DNA of 64,000 nt from Erythrocercus mccallii (taxonomy: Eukaryota; Chordata; Aves; Passeriformes; Dicruridae), in contig VZRG01000181.1 of the NCBI GenBank assembly GCA_013397435.1, positions 496,001-560,000 on the forward strand, given 5' to 3'. Every line of letters starts with the position of its first letter. Within the stretch, counting starts at the first letter, position 1. Positions 1-12,247 of this stretch are shown here, one piece after another. A program made the translations under genes and the position numbers. The notes under the pieces are model-generated. The model saw only the letters and a list, made by a program, of their open reading frames with translations, was not told the DNA's origin and ran no database searches.

Positions 1-3000
1 ATGATGGTGAGAAACCATCCCTGAACCACCATAACTGCTTGTGGTTTCTTTCTGAGGGACTTGGTGCATTTTTCTGGAGCATCTGCCATAGGCCCACTAA
101 GCTCCTTGGCGTCTCAGTGTGCCAGTTCTGCCTTGTTCTCTAAGCTCACATAGACACATTCAAATTTGCTTTGAACTCACTGTTTAGGAAGAGATGGTCT
201 TTTATCTTGGAAATTTCAGCTTGGCTTCCAGTGTGGATACGAAATCCTTACCAACCCTGTGCATAAGGGGACTCTGACATCTGTATTAAGACCCTGTTGG
301 CAATGTTTGTGTGTTCCTACATCTGCACAACAGCTTGTTTGGCTTCACAGACTCTCCTAATATTCTTTATCCAAGATGGGATTTAATCTGCTCTGGAAAA
401 CTCATTTCTAATGCCTGGGTAGCTATCCAGTGCTGAGCTTTGAGAAGGTTATAAAGTCCCAAGTGCTTGTATTAGCCATTTAAGGACAGAGACATATCTC
501 CTAAAGACACGTGAGCCTGCAGTGTGGCTAACACATGCTAGGATCATGGCTAAGAATTTTGTATCAAGGGCTTAGTGCAAATATGGGTTAACTCCCTCAG
601 TCATCCTTCTGTATGCATTGCCCAAAAGACTGCATCAGAAGCCTTGAGAAAACGTGACTGTGTAAAATGTGAGGTTTTAGCTAGAAACAAAAGGAAATAG
701 TCTGTCCCTAACATTAAGATTGTTTTGATTATTTAAGCATGTTGTGTTTAGGAAGCAATTTTCAGCTTCATTGAATATGCCAGTCAAAGAAGAAATTGTG
801 GGTGATAAGTGCTGATACTGTCAAGCTTAACTGTCTGACTGAATTGGGGTCCAGGTGTCTATTTCATGAGCTAGTTCTCAGTTAGCAAAGTGCATGTTCC
901 TCCTTGTAAGTTATTGGTTTGTTGTTTATATATCTTAAGTAATAGGAACATCAGCTCTCCCTCCCTGGGAAATGGTTTGCAGAAAAAAAAAAGCTGTGTG
1001 CATCACAAGCTCCTTAAAAGTCTGGTTCCCTTAGCGTGTCTTTAAGCAAAAGAATACCTTTTTCTCTTCCCTTTTGCAAAATGCCTCTATCTGGCTGCCC
1101 CAGTGTGAAATCTGCAGAGCACTGTAAGTAAGGTTCAGCAAGAAACTACCCACTCACCTGCCAAGAGAGGAGCACTCTGCAGCAGCAGTGCAGCAAGGAA
1201 TGTGCAATTGAACCAACTGCGTTATTAGTGCCGTTTTGTTGTGGAATAGCAGCAGTTTTCCACCAAGAGTCAGAACCACGGCATTATGTGTTGTTTGTTT
1301 ATTTGTTCTTCCCAGTAACCTGCTCTAAAAACATCAATGTCATTAGATTGTGATTACAGTAAAAAGCAGCAGCAAGTGGAATCTGGTTAATGAATGTGCT
1401 CCTTCTGTGCCTCTAAGTGCTGTTGGTTACTGCGCTGCTGCTGACACACTGTGCAGCACAGAAAGCCTTCCCCGCACTGGAAACCTCATGTAGCATTTCT
1501 TATTTGTTCTCGTTATTGCTGTTAAGAGGTACTTAAGTGTAGCAGCTGGCAGCTGTAATCAATATCAAGGCCCTGTTATGCTATTGATTGTGCAGTGCAT
1601 AGTAAGGGACAGGTCCTCAAACAGCAAGCTCACAGGGTGGCAGAACTGGAGCAGTGACTTCACCACCTTGATGCAACTGGGAAAGCCAGGACTAGTGTAC
1701 AGGTGTCTTGGAAAGCAAAGAGCTTCTGGTCTGTTGTAGATGACCCAGTAAAACAAACAGGCCTATGTAGGGAAATGAGCAAACTTGTGAGTTTTCATCC
1801 AGGAATGAGTCCAGAGCAAGCTGGAGGTTTAAAAACTGTTTTAGGAAAACTCAGCCAAGTCATTGCAAATGCAAGCAAATGAATGAAAATCATGACATGT
1901 TTTCTGGCATGTTGTAAGTCTGTGAAAGTACTCAGTATGCCAAGTTAATAAAACTTGTTAGGACTTTGCTCAGCTCTCAGTAAAAAAATCATTTTGTTCA
2001 TTCAAAGTTCAATTTGTTACTTGACATTTTTCAAATATTACAGCTGCTACCTCAAAGTAGAGATCTAATAAGTACAAACCTGGTATTTAAATGTATTCTG
2101 ATAATCAGGTCTTCACTTGATAAATTAAATAAATAAATCACTGTCATCGAATTTAGGTGGAATTACTGTTTTTCCTGAAGACATGTCAATACCTTGGGGC
2201 CATTGATGAGGGAATCGGGCACAGTTTATTTTTTCCTCCATTCTTCTAGATGCAGATAGTAACATTGAAAGAAACAGATGGTTTCAGATCCCTGGACAGT
2301 TAGTGTGTTAATACATGGCTCCACGCCAAAATTTTTTTCTTTGACAAAGGGATGGCCTACATGACACCAGGCTTGCTGAGTTCAGACAGGTTTCACCTCT
2401 GTCAAAGGGGAAAGACAGTCTTTAGTCAAAGGATGATGGGGCTTACTGATAGGGCTTTAAACTGGATGCCACAGGGGAGGGGGATATCAGGTTTAACAGT
2501 GATAAGGTGTGGGACAGCATGCCATGCCACTCAGCTCAAATCTGATGCTTGCTCTGAGTTACACAACTGTTGTGTCTCTGTTGAACTGCAAATCAAGTCT
2601 TGCACTATTATTTAAGCAACACAGCAGCTTAAGTTTATAAGTGTAATATTCAAGTTTTTCTTGTTGTGAGGAAGAAACAGCAAGGAAGGGAACCTTATTC
2701 TTTGGAGTTTTGGCTTAATTTGCAATGAACACTTGAATTTCCTGATTTTATGGGATATATTCAGAGGTGCATTGCTAATGATCTTGTTCCTTTCATCTCA
2801 TGGGTGGCTATAGGGGGTCAGATCAAGGAAATTCCAAATGTACCATTACCTTAACGAGGAGTGTAATGAGCACCCCTGTGTCTGGTGCCTGTCCAGGAGA
2901 ATTCCTACACCTGCACCTCTTCAATGCCCATGTGCTGCCAGGCAGTGAATTAGAGCTTTTTGATGAGGCTCTCAGTAAATATAATTAGCTCAGGTCCCCA

Positions 3001-3064
3001 TAAAGGGAAAGGCTTTCTCATTTTTCAGACACAAGAAAGGCAGTGGGACTGTCTGTGAGGCTGG
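1..3064. other. Unique non-coding DNA, no gene seen
   Basis: I see no exon, RNA gene or recognisable transposon here. The open frames are short, fall on both strands and have no family resemblance. Small low-complexity items are a run of ten A at about 983-992 and short CAG/CTG-rich patches near 1180-1200 and 1430-1455. The A+T-rich, CpG-poor composition matches the rest of the window and suggests intergenic or intronic vertebrate DNA. Confidence 0.6.
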
Positions 3065-3103
3065 ATAATAAATTATTAATTATTATTAATTGCATTATTA
3101 TTA
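3065..3103. repeat. Imperfect (TTA)n / A+T-rich simple repeat
   Basis: About 39 bases made only of A and T except for a single GC pair, built from interrupted ATT/TTA units. It is a degenerate trinucleotide microsatellite. No transposon sequence touches it. Confidence 0.75.
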
Positions 3104-4104
3104 GGTACTTGCCTGAGACCCATCATCACTACCTTACACGGATATCAGCAGGCTTTTTTTAAGCAAGCAGACTTACTTAGGTTCATGTGACTTCTCCTGA
3201 GAGTAAGACTTTTCAAAATCTGATGTCAGCACTTTAATAAATCAAGTCCCACAAACAAAAATACGTTTCCTGTTTGCAGGTAGTGAACCTATGTACCAGA
3301 TCCATGTCAGTGGGGAAATATTCCTGTCATTGAACAAATGTTCTAGTCAGCAAAGCACAAGGATTAATGATGGAAAATGCTAGATGAATGAGTATTATAA
3401 ACCTGCCGAAGCTCAGACTCCCATATCAGTTACATTTTACCTTACACATCCCCTTGGTGTAGCAGTAAATTATTAATGCTGAAAACTGTTATTTCATTCA
3501 TGAATAATTGAATATGGCAGTGCATGTGTGATGGGGAGATAGTATACAGTGTAGGAACAAAGGCAGTGACTCCTGCCGATCCAAGATGCTCTACATGCTA
3601 AGCAAGAAAAACCCTGGATCCTCCGTTGTGCACCTAGTAGGCAAGAGTAGAATGGATGGATCCTGGAGCCCTTCAAAGTGCATTGGCCTGTTCTGCTGAG
3701 TGATACCAGAAGCAGCATCTGCAGAGAAAGTTTCAAGGAGTGGTATTTAAGGTATGAAACTTCACATGGAGGGTGTGTTTGTCTCAGCTCAGTATTTCTC
3801 TGCAAAGGGTTGAAAGAGGAAACTGTATTTGCACCATCAAACATGGGAGCCAGAAGGAAGAGCTGTTGAGCTCTGTGACAGAGCCTGCCTCATATTGTCA
3901 GGAGGGGAATTTGGAGTACCCTGGAGCTTTGCTTGAGTGCTGTGAACTGCTCTCTGGAGAACACTTAACTGTCCAGGGATCTCAAACATGTAGATGCTGC
4001 CAGACTGCTCCTCGAAATTCTGACTCATTCTCGCTGTTGTTGTTTACAGTCCTCTTCTGGAGTGGCTCAGGGAGCAGAATCACCCTGCCTTCAGACACTG
4101 ATAC
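3104..4104. other. Unique non-coding DNA ahead of the CR1 fragment
   Basis: No gene or repeat recognised. Several overlapping open frames on both strands occur between 3494 and 4110, but none resembles a known protein. Their overlap in different frames is what moderate G+C content produces by chance. The expected 3' part of the neighbouring CR1 (the last ~250 bases of its coding sequence and its terminal repeat) is not present here, so the boundary at about 4105 is a truncation. Confidence 0.5.
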
Positions 4105-5040
4105 TCATTGATGAGGTCCTTTCTCAGTCATCTCAAGGTTGCACCAGCTCAGCTCTCTCAGCCCTTCCTCGTAAGAGATGTTTGTTTCTTGATCATGTTT
4201 GTCACACTCTGGACTTGCTCCGGGAGCTCCATGTCTCTCTTGTCCTGAGGAGCCCAGAACTGGACACAGCATTCCAGGTGGGACCTCACCAAGGCTGAGT
4301 AGAGGGGCAGGATCACCTCCCTTGACCTCTTCTAAATGCACCCCAGGGTACCATGGGCCTGCTTGGCCACCAGAGCACTGCTGGCTCATGGATGGATTGT
4401 TGTCCACCAGGAGCCCCAGGTCCCTCTCTACAGAGCTGCTTTCCAGCAGCTCAGCCCAAGCCTTTGCTGGTGCCTGAAGTTGTTCTGCCCCAGGTGCATC
4501 ACCCTTGGTTGAAGGTGCATTTGCCTTAGTTGAATTTCACATGGTTTTTCTCTGCTCATCTCCAACCTATCAAGGCCCCTCAGAAGGGCTGCACATCCCT
4601 CTGGGGTATCAGCCCCTCCTCCCAGCTTTGTGTCATCAATGGACGTGCTGAGGCGACTTCTGCCTCTTCATCCAAGGCATTGATGAACAGCTTAAACAAT
4701 ATTGGGGCCAGTATTCACCCCTGGGAGACACCACTGTTCAGCCAGTTCTCTTCGCTGTCTACTCATCCATTCCACGCTTCCTGAGTTTCCCTGAGGATGT
4801 CAGAGAAAAGTCTTGTGTGTGTGTAAAAAGCCTTGCTGGTGTTGAGACAGACAAAACCCACCTCTTTCCCCTCATCCACCCAGGCAGTTGTTTCGTTGTA
4901 TCAGGCAATCAGGTTGGTCAAGCATGATTTACCTTTCATAAATTTGTTTGCTACTCCTAATCTCCTTCTTGCCACCCAAGTAGACAGACGTAGTCTCCAC
5001 TATGAGGTGCTCCATCAGCTTTCCAGGGACAAACAGTTTA
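4105..5040 (-). mobile_element. CR1 LINE fragment, reverse-transcriptase region, truncated at both ends
   Basis: CR1 is the dominant avian non-LTR retrotransposon; its ORF2 encodes endonuclease and reverse transcriptase. This copy reads on the minus strand. Its reverse complement shows, in order from high to low coordinates: the segment describing recruitment to a tail of GFMKG-like sequence near 4920-4950, the SGVSQG box at about 4715-4735 followed by an in-frame stop and then ILAPILF, the LFINALDEE stretch near 4680-4700, and an IDDTKLGG box (a decayed FADDTKLGG active site) near 4620-4640. Downstream come the QQCSGGQA and EEGLRELS segments near 4365 and 4160. Frameshifts and stops make it dead. 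The 3' UTR and terminal octamer repeats are missing, and the 5' end fades at about 5040. A short (TG)5 run has grown inside it at 4814-4824. Minus-strand open frames here, such as 4105-4407, are remnants and not genes. Confidence 0.93.
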
Positions 5041-6159
5041 TTGCAGCTCACCACAACTCCAACTGTAACATCTATGTTATATTTCTATGCCATATGTAAT
5101 ACCATTTCCTGTAGAACACTGGAAATTATGTGATCTCTAACGATGCAAAACTGTGCTTAAAGTGCACTTGTTTGGCGCACATGCACATCTTGGCACAAGA
5201 GCACAGCTAAGTGAGCTGTGGGGTTGTCTCTAGGTCAACCGTCCAGGCCAGTCATCACACTGGGTTGTTGTTTTCAGTTTTCAGGCTTCACTATCTTTTT
5301 AGATGTATCATGAAACACAGGGTGAGTTACCAAGTTTCTGGGGTGATTTCTCTTTGTAGAATTTTCACAGCTTAGTTATTCGTTGCTAGCAGGGATGGAA
5401 ATGTCAAAGTGTTGGTGATGAAAGAAGGCTTCTCACTGTGGTATGCCAATTAATTGGTTCAGGGATGATCTGAGACCAAGGGCTTTTCAAGTATGGAAAG
5501 AAAATGAGGTAAAGATTTGATTTACTACCATTTCTTTTTCTTCTAAAGTGTCTGATGGCTGTGCAGAATCTGCATTCAAAAATCAGGAGCCTGATTTTCC
5601 TGTGCTGTTTATTTTAGTGTGATTACAGGGGAAATAGGGTGCCCTCCTCACCTTATCCTTGCATAAAATGAGACCTTATCATGCATACATGCAAATAGGG
5701 GAATGCTGGGAAAAACTGGTTCCTGGAGTGAGGGAAAAGGAGCCAAAATGCAGTTTTTCAGTGTCTGCCTTCATCCTGCTATTCTCTGAATACTTCTACC
5801 CCCCCCACACTTGCTGTTGTTAGTCCTTTACTTGTGCTTTGCAATATTGAGTAGGTATTTTGAGTAATGTCTAAATCCATTTTGTATTGTCTTCAACCAG
5901 AGAGAATTTCTCCCCTAATTTTGCTGTCAAGGCAGCAACCCCTTGACTCTAGCATTGAAGAATATTATGTTGATGCTCTTAGCTTTGTTTGGCAGCCTTT
6001 ATACCTGGCTCAAGTTAGACCATGCTGACAGTTTTTTCCTGACTTTGGGGATATCACTTATCCTAATGAAGGGGATGCATTTTGCTTAACTGGCATTGTT
6101 CATGGTACATGATTCCATTGCCTGTGAGTGACTCTAAAGCCACAGAGATAGGCTTATAA
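5041..6159. other. Unique non-coding DNA
   Basis: No exon or transposon recognised. A run of eight C lies near 5801-5808 and a 12-base perfect palindrome at 5446-5457; both are within chance expectation for this length. Confidence 0.5.
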
Positions 6160-6400
6160 ACAAGATATGGATGAAAAGACTAGCTGATGCCTTTTTTTAA
6201 TTTGCAGAGATATGGTAGAGCTAAGTAAATTAAAAGATTCATTTATGCTAATTTCACATGCACACCAAATAATGCATGCCACTTTTGTACTTGATTGTAA
6301 TATCTCTAATTTATGGAGATTATAATGTAAAATCAGCAATATTGCAAATTGAGTAATTGGTGGAAACTCCATGGCTCTCGAACTGAAAGGAATCTGCCTC
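6160..6400. promoter_or_regulatory. A+T-rich block with homeodomain-core motifs, possible conserved non-coding element
   Basis: The block holds many TAAT/ATTA cores and octamer-like words (for example TTTATGCTAATTT near 6241-6253), and a weak inverted pair (ATCTC and GAGAT) near 6301-6325. No recognisable repeat overlaps it. Such composition is common in vertebrate developmental enhancers, but also in plain A+T-rich DNA. The minus-strand open frame across it (6154-6402) resembles nothing I know. Conservation cannot be judged from one sequence. Confidence 0.15.
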
Positions 6401-7347
6401 ATAGTAAGGCTATCTTTAGAAATGAAAGCAGGGGGAAAGGAAGGGTGGGCACATTCATGGCATAGTAAAAAATCTGTTTGAGTCAGGCAAACGATCTATA
6501 AACAATTCACTTGGAAGAGAGCAAGGTAAAATAAACCATCTGATTTTATAGGAAAAAACAATCTGAAAAAAAATTCGACATAGCTGGACATAATTTAGTC
6601 CACACAAAGACGTGTCCTGCTGCATCCATAATTACTTTTTTTTGTGGTTCTTGCCTTATATCTGTATGTTAGGAAGTAAGAGTCCACGCTTGCTTGGTGA
6701 GAATCTCTTTGTTTCCATGCATTTGCTGCAATACTATAAAAATGTATTTAATCAAAATAGCCTGCTTACCTGAACCTGATCTCCTCCTGCATGACAACTA
6801 AAAGCCTCACTGAGCCAAAGAACTGCAACTGAAGGGGGCTGTGACGTCTCTTGCTAACACGGCTTATGGACAACATAAACATCCAGATTTTATCTTTGGA
6901 ATTGCTTATCTTTTTGATAAAGGTTAGTTAAGTTCACTATCAGCATTTTTATGAAAGATTTGATTGGAATGGTAATTTGTGTTTGTTAATTAGAAATCAC
7001 ATTGAAGCATCTTGTGACCTAGATATCAGGATAATTTGCATGCAGAGGCCTCTGCACCCAGTAGTGTTGTAAACTGAATTATTTTAGATGCATCAATAAT
7101 AAAAATGTAGTTATTTCTCTTTGATGACTTCTCCCTTTTCATGTTTTCTTCTCTTCAGAAATATAAGTATTACTGATACAGAAAAAATCTGAAAATTACC
7201 AGCACAATTCTGTGACAATAGTATTGCTAGACTCTTGCTAGCTTAGTTAGACCTCATGTAAAAACTGCAAAGACTTGTGTTTGTTAATAAAAATGGCACC
7301 ACATTTTGATGTCAGGAATCTCCTATCTCCAGATTTTCTTTTCTTTT

Positions 7348-7378
7348 TTTTATTTATATGCTGTTTTATTTATATGCT
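7348..7378. repeat. Two-copy 16-base tandem duplication
   Basis: The 15-base word TTTTATTTATATGCT occurs at 7348-7362 and again at 7364-7378, one base apart and with no mismatch. This is a recent local duplication in a T-rich context, with no gene around it. Confidence 0.85.
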
Positions 7379-9169
7379 ATTCAGAGTACCTGTTTGAATC
7401 ATTGACAAACATTTAGTTCAGAGACACAGAAAATTCTGTCTCCAAAAAATGAAGGTTCTTGCAACAGGAGCATTAAAAATTGGTTTTTCTGTTTGTAAAA
7501 CATTCAGATATTTCAGCTTCCTCATAAGGATAGTGTTTGTGAAGAGGAACTGATGTTAGTTAGCGTTCAAATGCTGCTCTGAGCTGCTTGCACACATCTC
7601 AATGGGTTGCTTGACTAAATCTGAGCAGAGCACTTGAAAGAATTCCAAACCTGCATCGTGCTCTGGGCTGAAGAGAAGCAAGCAGTTGATGGATGCAGTG
7701 TTGTGTAGCCCAGCCCTCTGTTAGATGGATCCTGGACACAATCCAATGACAGTAAGGTCCTGTGAGAAAGCAAAAACTAAGGTGATGGTGTCTGGGTTGG
7801 CTACAGACCAATGCTGGACTTTGTATATCAGTGTGGCCAAGTCACCATTACAGAAGAAATTGTCAAAGATGCTGTATTTTCCCTTTGCAGAAAATACATT
7901 CCTTCTGGGAAGGCCTGAGGAATAGAATTGGGTCATTCTGCTGATGCTGCACTTTGAAAGGTTGATGAGGAGGTTTGGGGACTCAGAAGGCAAAGTCCAT
8001 CTCTCAAGAAGCAGACTTTTTTTCACAACTACTGGTTTGCTTTGTTTTCCTCCTGACATGGGAGGAAGATGTTGAACTGATTTCTGTTTGAGCTGTGTGG
8101 TGAAGTGCAGAGTGGGTGTTACACTGAATCATTAAAGTTCTTTGTCCAAGTAGGCACTGGATTCTTTGGTGTTAAAATAAGCCAATCTCTTTCTGGCAGT
8201 CAGGGTTTTACATCGTGCAGCTCTGGGAAGATTGGGAAAGATGATTTTATGTGGTATGGGACTCCACATATAGCTGCCTTAAATGGAGAGGCTCTCTCTG
8301 GATGTGTGGACTTGCAGCTATAAAAATTCTTCTGGGCTTTGAAAGGAAACTTCTGAATGGAGAAAAAAGTTTTGACATGCTTTATTTGAATCCTTAGTTC
8401 CCTACAATACCCGTGCTATCGTATCTTCCACCCTTCCACCTCTTCCCTATTAAAAAGCCATTCTTTCATATACTGAAATAGACCCAAGAGTTTTTGCAAA
8501 AGGAGAACCACCATCTGGTAGGCGGGATTCAGAGAAAGTCTCTCTTATTAATTTTTCTAGAGTGGAAATAAAAGTGCCCAAGGGTTTGATCCAGCTGTTC
8601 TGTTACCTTTTGATGATGCCCTGAAGTCTTATCTGAACCCGTCTTGCTGTCTGCAGCACCACACCTGCTTAAAAGTATTAAGCAGGCAAATCTGCCACTG
8701 AATCTTTTATTTCATTTCAGTCATCAGTAAAGTAGTGCTGGAATACATTTGAGTAGTTTGGAAAACAAGGCCCACTTAGGACAACTCTCATCCTGGGAAT
8801 GTTTGTAAATCCTGACTCCTGACCCTGATTTCCAGCAGGGTGTCTTTGATTGTTATCGGCCTGATCCAGGACTGAGGCCACAGCAAGATGCTGGTCAGAT
8901 CTTATCTGATGTAAAGCACTTTGCTGATTAATGCCATGTAGGTAGCTTAGGTCTCAAGGCAGGGCTTTCACAGCCTTGTGGCAGCCACTGCATGTCTGCT
9001 GAATCCTGAAAGATGCAAAGATTACTTTTGCCACAATTTATTTACATTTTACTGATAAGGCCCAAAGCAGATCTTGTTCTCTGACTGCACAAGTCTCCAA
9101 CTTTTTCCTTTGTCCTTTTATTGGGAACTAAATAAAGCTGAATGGAACTGCTGATTCATAAAAAGAACA
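7379..9169. other. Unique non-coding DNA
   Basis: No gene or repeat recognised. Three short open frames overlap around 7599-8059 on both strands; their peptides have no domain, signal peptide or family resemblance that I can see. Confidence 0.5.
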
Positions 9170-9420
9170 GTTGCTTTTGGAAAATGTTAATATCTTGTGA
9201 TAAAGCAGTCATTGCCATTTTATGATACCTGACAGAAATTACCCAGTTTCTTTGCACACAATTAAATGGAATTATCAGCCCATTAGGTTAGATACATTTC
9301 ACAGTAGGAAAATAAAACCTAATGTTTACTTATTGATGCTTAAATAAATTGTAATTATCATTCCATGACAGTCTTGTACTACTGTAATTAAGCTTTAAAA
9401 TAAAAGGTAATTGGAATTAA
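9170..9420. promoter_or_regulatory. Homeodomain-motif-rich A+T block, candidate conserved non-coding element
   Basis: This stretch has a high density of TAATTA/ATTA-type cores (for example AATTATC near 9270 and GTAATTATC near 9351-9359), TGACAG (Meis/Pknox type) near 9228-9234, and CATGACAG near 9364. No simple repeat or transposon is visible. The motif mix resembles known vertebrate developmental enhancers. Without an alignment this is only a candidate. Confidence 0.2.
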
Positions 9421-12122
9421 GAGGGCTTATCTACATTTCATTTAGAAGTTATTGTTGAAGTCAGCTGTGGTAATGTGCAATAACTTTCAGAAAACAGCAC
9501 TCACCTGTTTCTGCCATGGATTCCACACAGTGATGCTGGCACTCTAGAGGAGGAATTTGTGTACATCTCACTGAGAGTCCTAAGGAGCCAGCTGCATGTT
9601 TAGGGAAACTTCCTTGCACTGAGTATTGACGGTTTGTTTTTTTCCTTTTCTGGGGATTGAGTGCCTTTGAGACTGAATGTCTTTTGAGACTGAGCTGAGC
9701 TTCTTTGTTTTTCTCCTGCTCTTTGATTTCTGTTTTTTTGCAAGAATAAGTTTTTCAGTTTTCAGGGTTTTTTCCACTCAGCGTGGCAAATTGAATGATA
9801 TGGGTTGCTGGCTGTTTGATTCAGCAGGCTTTGCATACAAACCTTTGATTTGCCAAGCAAGCTCAGGGCTGGGTGAACAAAAATGGCCCAACTCTACTGC
9901 TTGGAGACTTTTAAATTCCCGAATTTGATGCAGGCAACAGGACTCGGACCTTCAGGGGATTGAGTGTATATATTCAGTAGATATGGGGTGGGTATGGGGA
10001 ATGCCCCAGGGAGAGAAATCAGCTCTCCCCTCAGCAGCAGCAGTATAGGAACAGTTATGCATTAACTGAGACAGCTCTTGACACTTCTCCCTGAACAAAA
10101 AATTGTACGTCTGACTCTCAAACACTCCTTAAAGACTTCAGCAAAAGTATTTTAAAGGGGATGTGGGTTCTTCTTAAAATGGATGATTCAGAAAACCCTT
10201 GGAACAAACAACTTTCTGTCAGATGTGTCAGTAACTGGGACATTCAGGTTCCCACCAGCAAAGGGATATTCAAGCATAAGAAAAGTTGTTGCCACTGGCT
10301 GCTTAGGTAAAAATGCTTCTTTTGAGACTGTGCCAGACACCAGGAAAGACTGTGATCAAATCTTTTGTGCAGGTTGTTTTTTTTAATATAATAATATTTT
10401 GAAGGCCTAGAGAGGCATAATGTTTAGTTTTCTTTAAATTTCATCTGGGTATTTTGAATATTTTGCATAAGCAAAAGAAAACAGCCATTCATGTACATCA
10501 GTCATTTGTTTGAAGCTGTTTGTTCTGGTGGATTTGGGGTTAGTCTTGTTTCCTTCCATAATTTGCCCTATACCAACAATCTAAAATGCCCAATTAAAGG
10601 TGATATTTATTTGAGTTTCTCCCTAGGCCTTTCAGTTCACCAAAGGAGTGGACAGACCATAGCCTCACAGGCAAAATGCATTTCCCATGGGATAAGCTCC
10701 TTTGCTTTAGGTTTTTATTGCACATGAACACCGATGATGTTGGAGCAGTGCTGCACGTAGTCTTTATTCCATGTTCTCCTCCCACTGTGAGTAAAATGAA
10801 TTTTCCTTTTTTCTCATGCATTTCTGTTCCTCCTGGAGTCTGTGGGATTCCTGACCACTGTCAGGGCCCAATAGCAAAGGTCCAAGTACCAGGATGCCCA
10901 TCATGAGTATCTCCCAGACTGAGGTGTTCATGTCTCAGAAGCCTGACAGAGGCCACCTTAGCGGATGGATACAGTCACAATTTCAGTTCTCATGGTCTCA
11001 TCCCATTTTGTGAGAATAGCTAGGATGATAGTCCCTGCTCTGTGGTTACCCACAGTAATATCTTAATTTGAGAGGGACAGCCTATGCCAGAGCATAAAGT
11101 CAGGACTGAGAAAGCACTGTATGCTGGATAGGGTTAAAGTTAGCCTTAATTGCCCAGATTGGTATCAGGTTTTGTCTGGCTTCTCATTGTTAGGTACTAG
11201 TATTTCTCACAAGCCCATATCATTTTAGAGAGACACTTTAAACAATAGATTTAAGACCTATATTTTTAATTTGGTGGTGGCCTTGGAACTCTTCTTATGA
11301 AGTAGAGTCCATAAACATTCAAAATGCTCTGAACTAAAACTCTGCCACCAACAAGGAGCTGCTCCAAAAAGGAGTTTGTTTTTTGAGGACTATGGCTTTT
11401 TAATATTGAGGTGGAGCTTTCTGAAACGTCAAAGCTGAATCAATTTCCTTTTTCTTGGAGTGTTTAAGTGGATTTGAATTAAAGCTCATCTTCAGCTTAA
11501 ATATAATTTAAGAACGTAGAGTGAAGACATAACAACATTCAGGACTTGCTACTACGTCACTTTGAGAACTAATTAGGGAACAAATCAAGCTGGAAGATCA
11601 TATTAGTTATGCAGTATTGCCATGTAATTTTTTTTTCTTAAGGAACGTAAACACATGAGACTATTAGCCAGCAGAGATGAATCAGATTTGTTCCTGTTAC
11701 TATGGATTTATATTAGCTGTGGATTTACTTTGACTTCTAGGTGGTGCAATTCAAAATTATTTATTTCTGATTACCTTGAGTTGTTTTTTTTTTAATTTTG
11801 CATATTTAGAGGAAGTCAAACTTGCAGCCTTGCCACTGCAGTTAAAGCACATCAGATGGCTTGGAAGAGAATTTTCACATTTTTTGAATCTATATTCTGA
11901 GGCTAGAATGATAGGAATTAACTACCTTTTTGAGTTTAACATGGTTTGATTTTTAGCAGTTAGTATTTGATATTGATAATAAGGGTTTGTGGGTTTTTTT
12001 GGAGAAGTAGCAGTCAAATCTAGAGTTTGGCTCATCATTTTCATCATGAGTAGATTAGAAAATCTGACCTGATTTTAGTCATGGTTAATACCAGACAGGA
12101 ACCTGCCCATGAAGTGATGACC
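9421..12122. other. Unique non-coding DNA
   Basis: No exon or transposon recognised. T-tracts of seven or more bases recur on the plus strand (near 9637, 9734, 10377, 11630, 11784 and 11995). Short open frames near 9580-9928 and 10183-10906 look like chance. Confidence 0.5.
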
Positions 12123-12172
12123 ACTGGAAGTCATTTTCTGGACTGGAAGTCCATTCACTGGAAGTGATTTTT
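12123..12172. repeat. Three imperfect copies of a 14-16 base word
   Basis: ACTGGAAGT followed by a variable C/G and ATTTT-like tail occurs at 12123-12137, 12142-12155 and 12157-12172. Spacing is uneven (19 and 15 bases), so this is a small decayed minisatellite or a repeated slippage event rather than a clean array. Confidence 0.7.
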
Positions 12173-12224
12173 AATAATTTTCCTTAATTATTTGTCAGTG
12201 TATTCTTAGAATTCTGATCTTGTT

Positions 12225-12247
12225 TCTCTCTCTCTCTTTTTTTTTTT
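12225..12247. repeat. (TC)6 followed by T11
   Basis: Six TC dinucleotides at 12225-12236 run into eleven T at 12237-12247. It is a pyrimidine-only simple repeat. A polypyrimidine run like this could act as part of a 3' splice site, but no AG and open exon of credible quality follows it. Confidence 0.85.

Noticed and set aside
4105..4477. Open frames on both strands as small genes
   Set aside because: They lie wholly inside the CR1 fragment at 4105-5040 and are remnants or antisense shadows.
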